Assembly (NCBI GenBank): GCA_030043175.1
Contig: JASHYD010000816.1
Span: 1-14,266, forward strand
DNA length: 14,266 nt
Source: Xanthobacteraceae bacterium
Lineage (GTDB): Bacteria > Pseudomonadota > Alphaproteobacteria > Rhizobiales > Xanthobacteraceae
Reading direction: 5' to 3'
In this document: positions 6,383 to 12,326 of the stretch, one piece after another
Position numbering within the stretch: position 1 is the first letter of the stretch
Layout: every line of letters begins with the position of its first letter
Notes under the pieces: generated by a model
The model's input: the letters and a program-made list of their open reading frames with translations, nothing else
What the model was told of the DNA's origin: nothing
Database searches by the model: none
Position numbers and translations under genes: made by a program

Positions 6383-7206
6383 TTAACCCGGCTGCCTGTC
6401 CGCATTCATGAGGGCGACGATCTTTTCGAGCCGCGTGACTACATTACTGGTCTCCAAGAGCTCTTGCTTTTTATCGATCTCCGCTGACAGAAGGGGAGCA
6501 ATAGCGTCGGCCAACACACTCGGTTTGTGAACGGCTACACGCGACAAGTAGTCATAGGGCGAGGATAAGAAATTGATGTTGCGATGGGCCTGGAGTTTCT
6601 CTAGCACCGCGCGCGAAAGGTTGAACGCCTCCTCCTCCTCGCCACGCGATTCCTGGATAGGGGTGGTGTCGGCTGTGAAGAATTCACCCACGGCAAAATG
6701 GATGATAGCCGCACGATCGAGGCCCCTGACGAGAAGTTTCATTGTCCCATCGTCCAGGCTCACTAACTCGATCACGCTCGCGATGACGCCGACGTTGTAG
6801 AGGGCATCGGGGGTGGGACATCGTCGGCGGCACGCCGCTGCGTGACGGCTAGGATGCGCTTGTCCCCTGCCATCGCATTGCCCAGCGCTCGAATTGTCGC
6901 GTCGCGGCCGGCGAAAAGCGGTACGACCGTATTCGGGAAGAGCACGATGTCCCGCAGAGGCACCGTGGGCAGACCAGCTCTGGTTGGAAGGGTCGGCTTA
7001 GCAGCGGCTGGGACCGTCGTGCCCGGCTGGGCGACAAGTGACTGGCCTTCAGATTGAATCTTGGCTGCCAAAGTGTTCCAGTCGTGGAAACCAAGAACCT
7101 TGGCGACTAGCTCAAGATTATCGCTGTGGGTGAGGCAAACGCCCTTGGCCTTAAGTTCATCGCGTAGCGTTTGCGCCATGGCCTTGGCGTCGCGAAAATC
7201 GCCCAT
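6383..7206 (-). pseudogene. Small N-terminal domain plus LON substrate-binding domain, frameshifted
   Basis: AAGGAG sits just upstream of the ATG at 7206. The first about 50 residues (MGDFRDAKAMAQTLRDELKA, then LTHSDNLELVAKVLGFHDWN) are a small alpha-helical domain known as an N-terminal 'glyoxalase superfamily' domain in rhizobial proteins. After a linker rich in T, P and A, residues from about 90 (LPTVPLRDIVLFPNTVVPLF, then AGRDATIRALGNAMAGDKRI) are the start of the LON substrate-binding domain. The frame breaks near 6818: RRAADD is followed by VPPPMPS and a stop at 6772. The next frame carries PTPDALYNVGVIASVIELV and the rest of the LON domain (GTMKLLVRGLDRAAI, LLETSNVVTRLEKIVALM) to 6383. 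Restoring one base gives RRAADDDPTPDALYNVG, so a one-base deletion is likely. No AAA+ or protease domain follows. The intact protein, about 274 residues, would be a stand-alone LON-domain protein, not a protease. Confidence 0.8.
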
Positions 7207-7643
7207 TTGGACTCTCCTTTGCATTGGCGAACGAGAGAGGTCAGATGCCTGCGTTACTGACTCGTTCGCTCGGCAAAGGAAGCCTGAAAGCGATTCGATA
7301 CATTCACCGGACCCCGCGGAGGGGCGCAAGCAGCGGGTTGTATCACCCGCTAAAAATGTGCGCCGAAGGTCTGGTGTTTGTCAATCCTGGACTGTTGGGA
7401 TTCCGAGCGGTCGCGAGTGTTACTGGGTAGCCAGTTGCAAGAGTCCGTTCTGGGTCAACAACGGCTGTGGCGCCCGCTCGTCCGGCACGTCTGCAGTACC
7501 TGAGACATATAAGCTGACGACTTTGGTGCTCCGCGGGAAGTCGGCGGAAATGGGCCAACAACGCAAGTTGGGCCACATGGCTGCCACCGCTGTGCGTAGG
7601 AAATTCGGCATGGTGAACGCTTCTCCCCCATGAAAGTCAGCCG
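7207..7643. other. Intergenic stretch
   Basis: No gene can be supported. A minus-strand frame of 63 codons starting with ATG at about 7611 (MPNFLRTAVAAMWPNL) has GGGGGAG about 11 bases upstream, but it shows no family features. The promoter of the LON-type gene should lie in the first 200 bases; no clear hexamers were seen. Confidence 0.35.
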
Positions 7644-7968
7644 ATGTGGTCAACACGCAAAGAGTTGGAAACTGCACTCGCTCAGGCTGGGCTCGGAGCG
7701 TGGTCTCACTCAGCTATGGCGAGCATATCGATCAAGTCGAAGCCTTTCGGCGCACCATTGCCTGGGAGCGCGATCACTTCCCGGAAAAGATTGATCTCGA
7801 GTGGTTTGACTATGCAGCAGAGGACAAGGCACTTTCTCAATGAATTAGAAAGATGCCTATGATCTAGCCACGTTTGCCCGCGTTCTCGATGCTCTGAGCT
7901 CACCGGCGCGCCCAACCTGGAAGCCATCGCCAAGGGCGAAGGCTATCCAGTATCACGAAAGGCCTATG
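7644..7968 (+). pseudogene. Degraded coding remnant readable only across three frames
   Basis: Protein-like segments follow one another in different frames: MWSTRKELETALAQAGLGAW (from 7644), then SLSYGEHIDQVEAFRRTIAW and ERDHFPEKIDLEWFDYAAED (ending at a stop at 7841-7843). Next come KDAYDLATFARVLDALSSPA (about 7849-7908) and NLEAIAKGEGYPVSRKAYAM (about 7916-7975), in the frame of the next gene. Each piece has sensible composition but the joins need two or three frameshifts. I do not recognise the ancestral protein. The last piece runs directly into the next gene's frame, so the old gene may have ended near its start codon, or the next gene may be the 3' part of the same locus. Confidence 0.4.
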
Positions 7969-7970
7969 CG

Positions 7971-8384
7971 ATGGCAACCTACACTGTTTATTTCGCAAGC
8001 AGATCCATTCTTTATGCCGAAACACAAATCGAAGCTGAAACGCCAGAACAAGCTCTCGAGCGTGCCATGGAAATGGCTGAGGATGAAGGAGGCACTCTGT
8101 TGGACCGTCTTGGTGGGCAATATCATGATGACCCATACGTTCAGGCTATACGAGTCCACGACGAAAGCCGGAGGTCCTGGGAAAAAAGACCGCTTATCTC
8201 TTGGGCAAATGACGAGGTGTTATTGAAGCGTGCTGCGTATTCTCTGTGCTGGGCAGCTGAGAGAATGCTTGCAGGCAAAGATGGTGCCATGGACTGGCTT
8301 GCGAAGGCTGTCAAAATGGCAAAGACGGGTGACATTCCGCATGACGTTCCTATAGGGAAGTTCGGCATGCTGGAACAAGTATGA
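7971..8384 (+). CDS. Uncharacterised small protein
   Basis: A 137-residue soluble protein of unknown function. The N-terminal half, TYTVYFASRSILYAETQIEA, ETPEQALERAMEMAEDEG and DDPYVQAIRVHDE, resembles the small beta-alpha-beta proteins common in rhizobial and other alphaproteobacterial mobile regions, where TPEQAL precedes an acidic helix. The C-terminal half (AYSLCWAAERMLAGKDGAMD, WLAKAVKMAKTG) is helical. ATG at 7971 is preceded by a weak AAGG about 9 bases upstream; an alternative frame start at 7966 is out of phase. No signal peptide or membrane segment is present. The frame is intact and acidic. I am fairly sure it is a real gene, with no functional assignment. The degraded reading frame upstream is in phase with it. 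Confidence 0.65.
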   Translation: MATYTVYFASRSILYAETQIEAETPEQALERAMEMAEDEGGTLLDRLGGQYHDDPYVQAIRVHDESRRSWEKRPLISWANDEVLLKRAAYSLCWAAERMLAGKDGAMDWLAKAVKMAKTGDIPHDVPIGKFGMLEQV

Positions 8385-8457
8385 AGAATGATCGTAACAC
8401 GGCATTCACCATCCAAGTGCTATCTGCTAGGTCCATAGCATTCGCGGGAGGCGAGAG

Positions 8458-8700
8458 GTGAAGCGGTGGGTGAAAGCAATAGGCAACTTTTTTTATATGC
8501 TACTCACCATTCTTATGATGGTGATGTTTGCCCTCGTCGTTTTTATTCTAGGTGGCTCCGCCGTTGCAAGCGGCTATCGGGCTTTTGATCTATTGAGTAA
8601 AGGAGAGATCGCAAAAGGACTTTTTGAGGCATTCAGCGCTTTTTTATTTGGTTTCGGGTTTATCCGGGCGTTCCAACCGTCCAAGTGGTCAGTGGACTGA
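8458..8700 (+). CDS. Small two-helix membrane protein, unknown function
   Basis: This 80-residue protein begins at GTG (8458), 3 bases after a GGGAGGCGAG ribosome-binding stretch. It has a basic N-terminus (MKRWVKAIGN) and two hydrophobic helices: residues about 12-38 (FFYMLLTILMMVMFALVVFI, then LGGSAVASG) and residues about 58-70 (AFSAFLFGFGFIRAF). The loop between them, YRAFDLLSKGEIAKGLFE, carries mixed charge. It probably sits in the inner membrane with both ends in the cytoplasm. It lies 73 bases downstream of the preceding gene in the same direction, so the two could share a transcript. I do not recognise the family. Confidence 0.6.
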   Translation: MKRWVKAIGNFFYMLLTILMMVMFALVVFILGGSAVASGYRAFDLLSKGEIAKGLFEAFSAFLFGFGFIRAFQPSKWSVD

Positions 8701-8856
8701 AACACCTGTCTTGGGGTGCTTTCTACCGCCGCGCAGGTCATAACAACCGCTGACGCGACACGCGGCCACGCAACCGGATGCCCCGGCCTCTGTTGATTGC
8801 CTTCGCCTGCTATCGCTGTACGTCGCGGCCGCGGGCGGCGCGGATCTCTCGCGGCT

Positions 8857-8889
8857 TTGCACATTCTCTATATCATCGAGTGATATACT
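8857..8889 (+). promoter_or_regulatory. Promoter with overlapping palindromic operator for higBA
   Basis: A perfect inverted repeat, TATATCA (8869-8875) and TGATATA (8881-8887) around TCGAG, overlaps a good -10 hexamer TATACT (8884-8889). TTGCAC (8857-8862) is the best -35 candidate but lies 21 bases away, longer than usual. The toxin start is 15 bases downstream of the -10. The layout fits repression by the XRE antitoxin, which typically binds such palindromes over its own promoter. Confidence 0.6.
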
Positions 8890-8904
8890 ACTAGGTGGTG
8901 CTCT

Positions 8905-9276
8905 GTGCCTGCCAGAGTGTTCAAGGTCCAGGAGTTCCGCCGCTGGGCCAAGCGCGAAGGTTTGACCGATACCAGCCTCCGCGCGGCCGCGCAGGAGATC
9001 GAGAATGGCCTGATCGATGGCGGTCTTGGTGGCGTCCTGATCAAGAAGCGGGTCGCTGCCGCTGGCTGTGGCAAGCGGGGCGGGTACGGGACTATTGCGG
9101 CGTACCAGCGGAGCAATAGGCTGGCGTTCCACGGGTTCGCCAAGAACGAGAAGGACAACATCTCGCCGAAGGAGCAAGAGGCGCTGCGGAAACTCGGTGA
9201 GCACTACATGTCCTTCACCGACACCGGAATGACGAAGTTGGTGCGAGAAGGGTTGGTTACGGAGGTTGAGACATGA
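8905..9276 (+). CDS. higB: RelE/HigB-type toxin
   Basis: This 123-residue toxin of a type II pair belongs to the RelE-like family PF06296 (formerly DUF1044), often paired with HigA- or NadS-type antitoxins. Such toxins cleave mRNA at the ribosome. Family features are the basic middle, IKKRVAAAGCGKRGGYGTIA, the AYQRSNRLAFHGFAKNEKDN strand-turn block, and the helix ISPKEQEALRKLGEHYM. The start is GTG at 8905 with AGGTGG 6 bases upstream; the next residues, PARVFKVQEFRRWAKREGL, match the usual N-terminus. The stop overlaps the antitoxin start by four bases (ATGA at 9273-9276), so translation is coupled. Toxin-first order is typical of higBA. Length and frame are normal. Confidence 0.85.
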   Translation: MPARVFKVQEFRRWAKREGLTDTSLRAAAQEIENGLIDGGLGGVLIKKRVAAAGCGKRGGYGTIAAYQRSNRLAFHGFAKNEKDNISPKEQEALRKLGEHYMSFTDTGMTKLVREGLVTEVET

Positions 9277-9575
9277 GCCGGATTCTTCGGAACGTCCACG
9301 CAGACGCCAAGCGGCTGCACGCTGCCGGCTATATGAACGATCTCACCATGCGGGAGTTCGATGCGCTCTGCATTGAGCCGCCGCCGAAGTTCACTGCGAA
9401 GGATGTCGTCCGCATCAGGAGGAAGAACCGCGCTAGCCAGGCGGTATTTGCGGCGTTCCTGAACGTAGGCAAGACAACGGTCGCGGCTTGGGAACAGGGG
9501 ACCAAGAGGCCGAGCGGCGCAGCCAGCAAGCTCCTGGAGATCGTCGATCGCAAAGGCCTCGACGTGCTAGGCTAA
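9273..9575 (+). CDS. higA: XRE-family (HigA/NadS-type) antitoxin
   Basis: This 100-residue antitoxin and DNA-binding repressor is partnered with the upstream toxin. The N-terminal part (MSRILRNVHADAKRLHAAGY and MREFDALCIEPPPKFTAKDV) binds the toxin in this family. The helix-turn-helix follows at about residues 46-85: VVRIRRKNRASQAVFAAFLN, then VGKTTVAAWEQGTKRPSGAA, with the characteristic WEQGTKRPSG end of the recognition helix. It is expected to bind the palindrome at 8869-8887 and repress the operon, with the toxin as co-repressor. It is complete and ends with a TAA. No terminator is visible after it. Confidence 0.87.
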   Translation: MSRILRNVHADAKRLHAAGYMNDLTMREFDALCIEPPPKFTAKDVVRIRRKNRASQAVFAAFLNVGKTTVAAWEQGTKRPSGAASKLLEIVDRKGLDVLG

Positions 9576-9826
9576 GTAGAGAAACTGGAGCGGGCGACGG
9601 TGCTTGGCACAACGATCCTTCATGGTAGAGAAAAGATGACCTCCGTCAGCGCGAGGCTTTGGCGATCAAAGAAAATCACATCACGGATGCAGGAGCTATC
9701 GCGACCTCTCCACCTCTTGCCTGCTCATTTTACTTCGTGCCCATCTCGGCGAGTTGGCTCACGCTTGCGGCTGATCGCGTTCGACGGCCACCTCAAACTG
9801 CTCCGTTGAGACCAGGGCCACGCGCA

Positions 9827-10148
9827 TCATGTCGGAGCATGGAACCGGCGCGCGTGTTGGCAGCGCGGGCGGTGTCTGGCTTCGATCTGGTTGCGCATTA
9901 GCGCGAGCAGCGGCGAGACGATGACCGTCGGCCCGGCACCCCGGGCGCAGAGCAACGTGGTCGCGACGAAATACACCGCCGACTTGCCCCGTCCGGTGCG
10001 CTGCACCATGAGCACGCGGCGCCGGTCTGCGACGAGCGCGCTGATCGCGGTCCACTGGTCCTCGCGCAGTCGCGACTCTCGCCCGGCTAGCGCCTGCAGG
10101 CGGCGCGCCGCCTGCGAAGCGCAGGGCCGTCTCGTTCATATTGTTCAT
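9827..10148 (-). pseudogene. 5' fragment of RecQ-like DEAD/DEAH helicase
   Basis: On the minus strand one frame reads RLQALAGRESRLREDQWTAI, SALVADRRRVLMVQRTGRGK and SAVYFVATTLLCARGAGPTV, then IVSPLLALMRNQIEA. This contains helicase motif I (QRTGRGKS, with the usual GWGKS altered to GRGKS) and motif Ia (VSPLLALMRNQ) of RecQ-like helicases. Possible starts lie at 10148 and 10139 (MNETALRFA), but they are in another frame, so a frameshift lies near 10105. After NQIEA the sequence loses family likeness and stops at 9827. Motifs II to VI are absent. Of the usual 500 or more residues only about 95 remain. It is a clear relic and cannot encode an active helicase. Confidence 0.75.
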
Positions 10149-10263
10149 GCGCTCATCAGGCTCCGCGGCCGACTGTAACGATCCCCACGCTGTTGTGTGT
10201 CATCAGAGACTCCGATGAAGCGCAGTGCACGGAGATAAATCCGCCCCAGTCAGGGCCGCTCGG

Positions 10264-10746
10264 TCAGCGGCCCGGCTCAAAAGTACCAAATCTTTCCAGG
10301 GGTGCCCCACTTACCGGGCGGACCGCCGGTCGTGCGCTTAACGCGCTTGCATGCTTCCCTAACGTCGAAGCGTGCTTCCCGTCGCCACCGAATTCAAATG
10401 TCAATCCGTGGTGCCTGTGCTGCTCTCTCGCTTTGTCCAAACTGCTGTTGCCATCTTGTTTCAGCAAGATTTCAGCTAAAGCCAAGTTCATTACCGAATA
10501 GTACAAAAGAACCGGCTTCGTGGCTCGGGACACGGTTTTCGCGGCATCGAAATATTCTCTTGCTTGTTGCAGGCAATATCTAAGTTGGTTTGCTTGCTTT
10601 TTTACGTTCTGATTGTTGCGCGGAACTCTGTGAAGGTCAGAAATTTTCGTTTGAATAGCTTCAACATTATGGAATCGTCTAAGGCCGGTCCACCCGAACC
10701 GCTCTAAATCTGTAGCTGGAATTGCGGTTGTAGCAGTTATAATCAT
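10264..10746 (-). pseudogene. YaaC-like protein, 3'-truncated
   Basis: A frame of 160 residues starts at ATG 10746 with AAGGA 5 bases upstream. It reads RRFHNVEAIQTKISDLH, NQLRYCLQQAREYFDAAKTV, then SRATKPVLLYYSVMNLALAE and ILLKQDGNSSLDKAREQHRH. The Q-A-EYF-A then PVLLYYS-MNLA-A blocks are typical of the YaaC-like family (PF14175), of unknown function; members exceed 250 residues and continue after a GTFE-W motif. Here the protein reaches RFGTFE and ends three residues later (PGR, stop). The C-terminal half is therefore lost, probably by deletion or insertion near 10275. GC content, about 40-50%, is below that of the flanks. In accessory regions such genes often sit beside defence or toxin genes. 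A short functional product cannot be excluded. Confidence 0.65.
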
Positions 10747-10780
10747 CGATCCTTACGTCAATCTAGCTATAGGTAATAAG

Positions 10781-10833
10781 GCCTCCAGGGAGGCTGAGAT
10801 GAAAAAGAGGGCCGCTCATTCGTCATGGCGGCC
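10781..10833. repeat. Two adjacent hairpins
   Basis: GCCTC-CAGG-GAGGC (10781-10794) is followed by GGCCGC (10810-10815) and GCGGCC (10828-10833) with a 12-base loop. Neither is followed by a T-run in either direction. They lie between the YaaC-like gene and the LexA-boxed promoter region and could insulate the two or mark an old junction. Confidence 0.35.
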
Positions 10834-11023
10834 TATTGCTTAGCTTGACTTGTGGGGAAGTTCTCCCTCTGACGAGACGGGCTATAGCCGGCGCCCCTTG
10901 TGGCGTCAATGTGAAATTGGTGTTGCGGGAGTGGGGCACGACCCGCAGATTGCGACCTTGGTGTGGAGGGGCACTGAAAAGCGCATCATGTGCGCTAACA
11001 TGACGACGGGCGCGCACGGAGGG

Positions 11024-11054
11024 TTGACAAGCGTTCTCTATATGTTCTGATAAT
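11024..11054 (+). promoter_or_regulatory. Promoter with LexA box (SOS-type)
   Basis: A consensus -35 TTGACA (11024-11029) is followed by a direct repeat GTTC-TCTATAT-GTTC (11033-11047), the exact alphaproteobacterial LexA-box form GTTC-N7-GTTC, and then GATAAT (11049-11054), a 5-of-6 match to the -10 with a 19-base spacer. The box fills the space between the two hexamers, so LexA would exclude RNA polymerase. The gene at 11098 starts about 44 bases downstream. A palindrome AGCGCA-TCATG-TGCGCT lies at 10980-10996, upstream. Confidence 0.65.
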
Positions 11055-11097
11055 CGGGCTTTCATCCAGGCCCTGCCCAGGCACCCCGATATGCCCA

Positions 11098-11676
11098 ATG
11101 CTGTTTGCAATGAACAAAGGGCAGTTGAGAGAACCATTATCACAATTCCAGGCTATCGAATTTCAAAAGGATGAATTGTTAGAGCTTGTTCGAACAATAA
11201 ACAGTGAGCAAGGCGATGGTCGATTATCTGATAGTGTCTTGGAGAGATCATTCGAAAAATGGTGGCCAGATTTAGAAATAAATATAGATAAGATAATACG
11301 TGAGTATCATCCTAAGAAGGTGCAGGAAAAGTCTCAAGAAGAGTACCATGAAGAAGTGATTGGTATGCTGAGAAACATTATAGAACTGAGGGTATCGGAT
11401 CTAACGAGGCACGTCGCTGAAGACATATTCGTGAATATCTACGCTAACATAGATGCAGCTCTGGAGAGTGGAAATGAGCGAATGGAGCGGATTGAGGCTT
11501 TGTTGATGCTCGCCAGAAACATTGAGTATTTGCATCTACGTTTACATAAATCGCCTCAGCATATCGAAAGGGCAACTCACCTTATCGACAGGCTGGCATA
11601 CGAGAAAGGGAAACTAGAAAAGTCAGGGTTGCCGCAGGATCGCAAACGCTGCGCACGGCCTGCGGCGCACAAATGA
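11098..11676 (+). CDS. C-terminal part of a TIR-domain-type protein, 5'-truncated
   Basis: This frame of 192 residues averages about 40% GC in a GC-rich setting. The beginning, MLFAMNKGQLREPLSQFQAI, then EFQKDELLELVRTINSEQ and LERSFEKWWPDLEINIDK, matches the end of a bacterial TIR-type domain family. In full-length members the strand ending in P-LF is followed by L-GPLSQFQA, an ELV-IN helix and the WWPDLE helix. The upstream in-frame codons read TPICP before MLF, which still fits the family. The preceding TIR part, including the BB loop and catalytic glutamate, is missing. The rest (residues about 70-185, EEVIGMLRNIIELRVSDLTR and similar) is helical and unrecognised. The last residues, LPQDRKRCARPAAHK, come from out-of-frame reading of the adjoining ParB-like fragment. 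No good ribosome binding site precedes the ATG. The product would lack NADase activity; it may be a relic or a free C-terminal domain driven by the SOS promoter. Confidence 0.6.
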   Translation: MLFAMNKGQLREPLSQFQAIEFQKDELLELVRTINSEQGDGRLSDSVLERSFEKWWPDLEINIDKIIREYHPKKVQEKSQEEYHEEVIGMLRNIIELRVSDLTRHVAEDIFVNIYANIDAALESGNERMERIEALLMLARNIEYLHLRLHKSPQHIERATHLIDRLAYEKGKLEKSGLPQDRKRCARPAAHK

Positions 11677-11805
11677 GGACAAGCGCCACGCCGTCACCCG
11701 CTTGCTTAAAGATAAGGAGTGGTCCGGGTGGAGCAACGTCGAAATCTCGAAACGATGTCGAGTATCCGCGGAGTTTGTGCGGAAACTCAGGCAGCAACTA
11801 GCGCC

Positions 11806-11831
11806 TGTCACTTCCAATATTGGAAGTGACA
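11806..11831. repeat. 26-bp perfect palindrome
   Basis: The half-site TGTCACTTCCAAT is followed directly by its exact reverse complement, with no spacer. It lies within the linker of the ParB-like reading frame, just after the helix-turn-helix, and encodes PVTSNIGSD. By base composition alone such a length is not expected by chance in a window this size. It may be a protein-binding site or a hairpin in the transcript. Confidence 0.8.
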
Positions 11832-11865
11832 ATGAGCGCACCTACACCGACAAGCACGGCAATAT

Positions 11866-11875
11866 GGGGGGGGGG
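11866..11875. repeat. Poly-G tract of ten
   Basis: Ten consecutive G lie exactly where the ParB-like reading frame changes phase. Such tracts are prone to polymerase slippage and to sequencing error. Confidence 0.9.
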
Positions 11876-12326
11876 CGACGATGCGCACCGGCAACATCGG
11901 TCGCTCGCGCGCATCGGACTCGGAACCTGAAAAGGGATCGTCGGAGCAAGTGCCACAGCCTCGATTGGTGTTACTACCACAGAAATCACCTGAGCCAGCG
12001 CCCGAGCCCGTGAGCCAGGAGCCGATGTTCGAGGGTGATGTCCTGCAGGCACCGTCACTCGCACCGAAAGTCGAGGCCGCGTCACCCGCCGCCTCAACTG
12101 GTCCTGCGTCGCTGCCTGATCTTAAGGGTCTTCATTGTGCTGCGGTGATCCACACCATCCGTGGCACCATCCGTGGTTTGACCGACCAGGTGGCCGCCAT
12201 CCCCTGCAATCAACTGCTGGAGGTGCGGAGCGAGTTGGATGAGGTCGTGAAGACCGCGGAGGAATTGCGGGCGCTGATAACGAGCGCAATCGAAAGCGCC
12301 ACCGTCGGTGCAGCGTGAGGCACCAA

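Larger units (their letters stand above)
11635..12318 (+). pseudogene. ParB-like protein, missing N-terminus and frameshifted
   Basis: From about 11635 one frame reads ANAAHGLRRTNEDKRHAVTR, LLKDKEWSGWSNVEISKRCR and VSAEFVRKLRQQL. This is the helix-turn-helix region that follows the ParB/Srx nuclease-like domain in many phage and element ParB-like proteins (usual form: GAN-AHGLRRTN-DKR). The frame continues TYTDKHGNM, then a run of ten G shifts it. In the next frame MRTGNIGRSRASDSEPEKGS resumes the family sequence (the NIGR motif) and runs to a stop at 12318. This includes a coiled helix near the end (NQLLEVRSELDEVVKTAEEL). Eight or eleven Gs would restore the frame. The N-terminal ParB domain of about 90 residues is absent, replaced by the TIR-type gene. 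A separate start at ATG 11881 could still give a 145-residue C-terminal product. The Prim-Pol gene follows 8 bases later, so the two were once co-transcribed. Confidence 0.75.

Noticed and set aside
5941..6405. Minus-strand frame of 154 residues with moderate GC in third positions
   Set aside because: It overlaps the end of the LON-type gene, lacks a convincing ribosome binding site and has no recognisable motif; left as part of the gene-poor stretch.
9659..9720. Short segment LAIKENHITDAGAIA, reminiscent of the IKENH motif of nicotinate-nucleotide pyrophosphorylase (NadC)
   Set aside because: Only about 15 residues resemble the motif, with no flanking family sequence in any frame; too short to call.
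10781..10794. Hairpin GCCTC-CAGG-GAGGC as a terminator
   Set aside because: No run of T follows on either strand, and it lies upstream, not downstream, of the YaaC-like gene.
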